Assembly (NCBI GenBank): GCA_964390565.1
Contig: CAYMII010000010.1
Span: forward strand, 25,906 to 89,905
Direction: 5' to 3'
Length of the DNA: 64,000 bases
Source: UBA8529 sp964390565
GTDB taxonomy: Bacteria; Bacteroidota; Bacteroidia; Bacteroidales; Tenuifilaceae
In this document: piece by piece, positions 62,337 to 64,000 of the stretch
How positions within the stretch are numbered: the first letter of the stretch is position 1
How the letters are laid out: each line of letters opens with the position of its first letter
Position numbers and translations under genes: made by a program
Notes under the pieces: generated by a model
The model's database searches: none
What the model was told of the DNA's origin: nothing
The model's input: only the letters and a program-made list of their open reading frames with translations

Positions 62337-63059
62337 ATGACAACGTATCAAAAGATTATCGATTCTCTAAATGAACTCTCTGATACCAAAAAAGACATCA
62401 AATCCCTCGAGAAGTTCTTTCAGGTTTATCCAGGTGGATATGGCGAAGGCGATAAGTTTATTGCCGTTAGCGTTCCCAATCAGCGATTGATTTCTAAGAA
62501 GTACTATAAAGAGGCAACAGTTGTCGAACTTGAAAAACTGCTTAAAAGCCCAATTCATGAGCATCGGCTAACGGCTCTATTTATGCTGGTTCTTAAATAT
62601 CAAAAGGCAAAGGACTTTGCTCTGCAAGAGCAAATTGCAAATCTTTACCTCAATAATATAGATCATGTAAATGGTTGGGATTTGGTGGATTCTTCTGCCC
62701 ACCTAATCCTTGGGGCTCACCTTGAAAAGACCGAAAGGTTTGAAATTCTTGATGAATTTGCCACAAGCAATCATCTTTGGAAGCAAAGAGTATCTGTAAT
62801 TGCTACGTTCCATCAGATTCGATTGGATAATTATGAGCACTGCTTAAGAATTGCTGAAAAATTGGTTTACCACAAGCACGATTTAATTCACAAAGCCGTA
62901 GGCTGGATGTTGCGTGAGGTAGGTAATAGAAGTTTAAAAGATGAACTACCATTTCTCGATAAAAACGCTTCAACCATGCCTCGCACCATGCTTCGGTATG
63001 CAATCGAAAAGTTTGACCCTGAGCTGAAATCAAAATATATGGCGATGAAAAGCAAATAG
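62337..63059 (+). CDS. DNA alkylation repair protein (AlkD-like)
   Basis: 240 residues, all alpha-helical HEAT-like. FFQVYPGGYGEGDKFIAVSV, then HEHRLTALFMLVLKYQKAK, and NGWDLVDSSAHLILG with the catalytic-type Asp are typical of AlkD. LWKQRVSVIATFHQIR and LIHKAVGWMLREVGNRS complete the signature. It is predicted to excise bulky or alkylated purines. Confidence 0.9.
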   Translation: MTTYQKIIDSLNELSDTKKDIKSLEKFFQVYPGGYGEGDKFIAVSVPNQRLISKKYYKEATVVELEKLLKSPIHEHRLTALFMLVLKYQKAKDFALQEQIANLYLNNIDHVNGWDLVDSSAHLILGAHLEKTERFEILDEFATSNHLWKQRVSVIATFHQIRLDNYEHCLRIAEKLVYHKHDLIHKAVGWMLREVGNRSLKDELPFLDKNASTMPRTMLRYAIEKFDPELKSKYMAMKSK

Positions 63060-63103
63060 AATAGATAGAAATCCTTTTTTGCTAGCTTTGCATATATTTT
63101 TTA

Positions 63104-64000
63104 ATGATGGATTATCAACAAACGCTCGATTATCTTTTCTCGCAGTTACCCGTATTTCAGCGAATTGGAAAGGCAGCCTACAAGGCAGATCTTAATAATA
63201 CACTCGCCTTGGATGACTATTTTAACCATCCGCATAAATCTTTTAAAACAATCCATGTTGCTGGGACCAATGGTAAGGGAAGCACATCGCATATGCTGGC
63301 ATCTATTCTTGCTAAAGCAGGTTACAAAGTGGGTTTATATACATCGCCCCATTTAAAAGATTTTCGTGAGAGGATTAGAATTAATGGTGAAGTAATTTCG
63401 GAACAGGAAGTTGTTGATTTTGTTGAAAAGCATCGAAAAATATTCGAAGAGGTAAAACCTTCATTTTTTGAAATGACCGTTGCTCTGGCATTCGATTACT
63501 TTGCAAGACAAAAGGTTGATGTGGCTGTTGTTGAGGTTGGCTTGGGTGGTAGGCTCGATTCTACAAATATTATTATACCTGAACTTTCAGTAATTACAAA
63601 CATCAGCTTTGATCATACCGATTTACTTGGTGATACCTTAGAAAAGATAGCCTTTGAGAAGGCAGGTATCATTAAACCAAACATTCCTGTGGTTATATCT
63701 CAAACTCAACCTGAAATAAAGCACGTTTTTATCGAAAAGGCAAGGGAGGGCAATTCACCAATATTCTTTGCTGATAATTTATTCGAGGTTATAAAGTTAG
63801 AGAATGAGAGTTCGACTCATCAAGCATTTAATGTAAAATGCCATAATGGAAAAGTGATTTCCAATATCGAACTCGATTTGCAGGGTTCGTACCAAAGAAA
63901 GAATATTGCAGGGGTAATAAACGCTGTGGAAATATTAAATCAAAAAGGCTTCTCCATTAGCGAGAGCCAAATGCGCGATGGTTTAGCCTGTACTTCCACA
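63104..64000 (+). CDS. folC: Folylpolyglutamate/dihydrofolate synthase (3' partial)
   Basis: The frame begins at ATG 63104 (a second ATG follows directly) and is open to the last base, 299 codons. P-loop HVAGTNGKGSTSHMLA, YTSPHLKDFRERI, EVGLGGRLDSTN and ISFDHTDLLGDTLEKIAFEK, then AGIIK, are the FolC signatures. It adds glutamate to folates and would keep folate inside the cell for MetF/MetH. The C-terminal ligase domain lies beyond the window. Confidence 0.95.
   Translation, partial: MMDYQQTLDYLFSQLPVFQRIGKAAYKADLNNTLALDDYFNHPHKSFKTIHVAGTNGKGSTSHMLASILAKAGYKVGLYTSPHLKDFRERIRINGEVISEQEVVDFVEKHRKIFEEVKPSFFEMTVALAFDYFARQKVDVAVVEVGLGGRLDSTNIIIPELSVITNISFDHTDLLGDTLEKIAFEKAGIIKPNIPVVISQTQPEIKHVFIEKAREGNSPIFFADNLFEVIKLENESSTHQAFNVKCHNGKVISNIELDLQGSYQRKNIAGVINAVEILNQKGFSISESQMRDGLACTST

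Noticed and set aside
63165..63356. A small plus-strand frame overlapping folC
   Set aside because: It lies wholly inside the folC frame, which has the GTNGKGS motif and runs to the window end.

Overview
The window looks like a chromosomal segment of an anaerobic or microaerophilic member of the Bacteroidota, probably Bacteroidales-like. The base composition is AT-rich. Gene starts mostly lack strong Shine-Dalgarno sequences, and several intergenic regions carry the Bacteroidota -7 promoter element TAnnTTTG. The gene content fits: a PKD-repeat protein with a type IX secretion C-terminal domain next to a PorP/SprF protein, CreD, AMP nucleosidase, and a fused alpha/beta 2-oxoacid dehydrogenase E1. 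No rRNA, tRNA, CRISPR array, transposase or prophage gene was seen. The placement below phylum level is inference.

Layout. 1-4.5 kb: the 3' part of a giant PKD adhesin-like protein and a PorP/SprF protein. 4.7-14.2 kb: E1 dehydrogenase, YqgE, a class IV aminotransferase, Nudix, rhomboid, HolA, AMP nucleosidase, a lone HSDR_N nuclease-like protein and a class V PLP enzyme. 14.3-22.5 kb: the most interesting block. A Crp/Fnr regulator diverges from DsrE2-like, TusA, MvhD/FlpD-like, HdrA with an inserted GltD/NfnB-like module, a second HdrA, and a membrane HdrC/HdrE (QmoC-like) protein. This looks like a complete sulfur-carrier plus flavin/Fe-S plus quinone oxidoreductase module. 23-25.1 kb: a small metal/Fe-S-associated cluster (DUF134 regulator, zinc ribbon, two NifX-like proteins, DUF5320-like, CGGC). 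25.2-26.9 kb: a peroxide-stress operon (PerR-like Fur, thioferritin-like DPSL, peroxiredoxin). 27.3-35 kb: a secreted DsrE-like lipoprotein, a YqaA membrane protein, CreD with a small winged-helix regulator, an aminotransferase and a GT2-polyprenyl-transferase-like fusion. 35-48 kb: the E2 acyltransferase, two tandem TPR-PD40 paralogues, GNAT, TPR, RecR, a sodium symporter, an acyl-CoA ligase, a lipocalin and an M28 peptidase. 48-61.5 kb, all on the minus strand: carAB, preceded by an attenuator-rich leader, and a methionine operon metY-metX-hom-metH-metF headed by a SAM-I riboswitch. 61.5-64 kb: a HAD phosphatase, an AlkD-like repair protein and the 5' part of folC.

How the genes work together. 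metY/metX/hom make homocysteine. metH, with metF and folate (FolC adds the glutamates), converts it to methionine, and the SAM riboswitch reads the end product. The Hdr/Qmo-like block plausibly moves electrons between a TusA/DsrE-bound sulfur substrate, pyridine nucleotide or ferredoxin, and the menaquinone pool. Its divergent Crp/Fnr gene and two palindromes in the shared promoter suggest dedicated control. The PerR operon and metal-cluster genes suit an Fe-S-rich anaerobe exposed to oxygen.

Intergenic DNA carries dispersed hairpin-forming repeats with CACnnAG units at five places, a CCTGCC-n4-GGCAGG element at two, and a 34-bp perfect palindrome. Several start codons have been set inward of the longest open frame, for reasons given in the entries. 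All functional calls are from reading the sequence; no database search was run.
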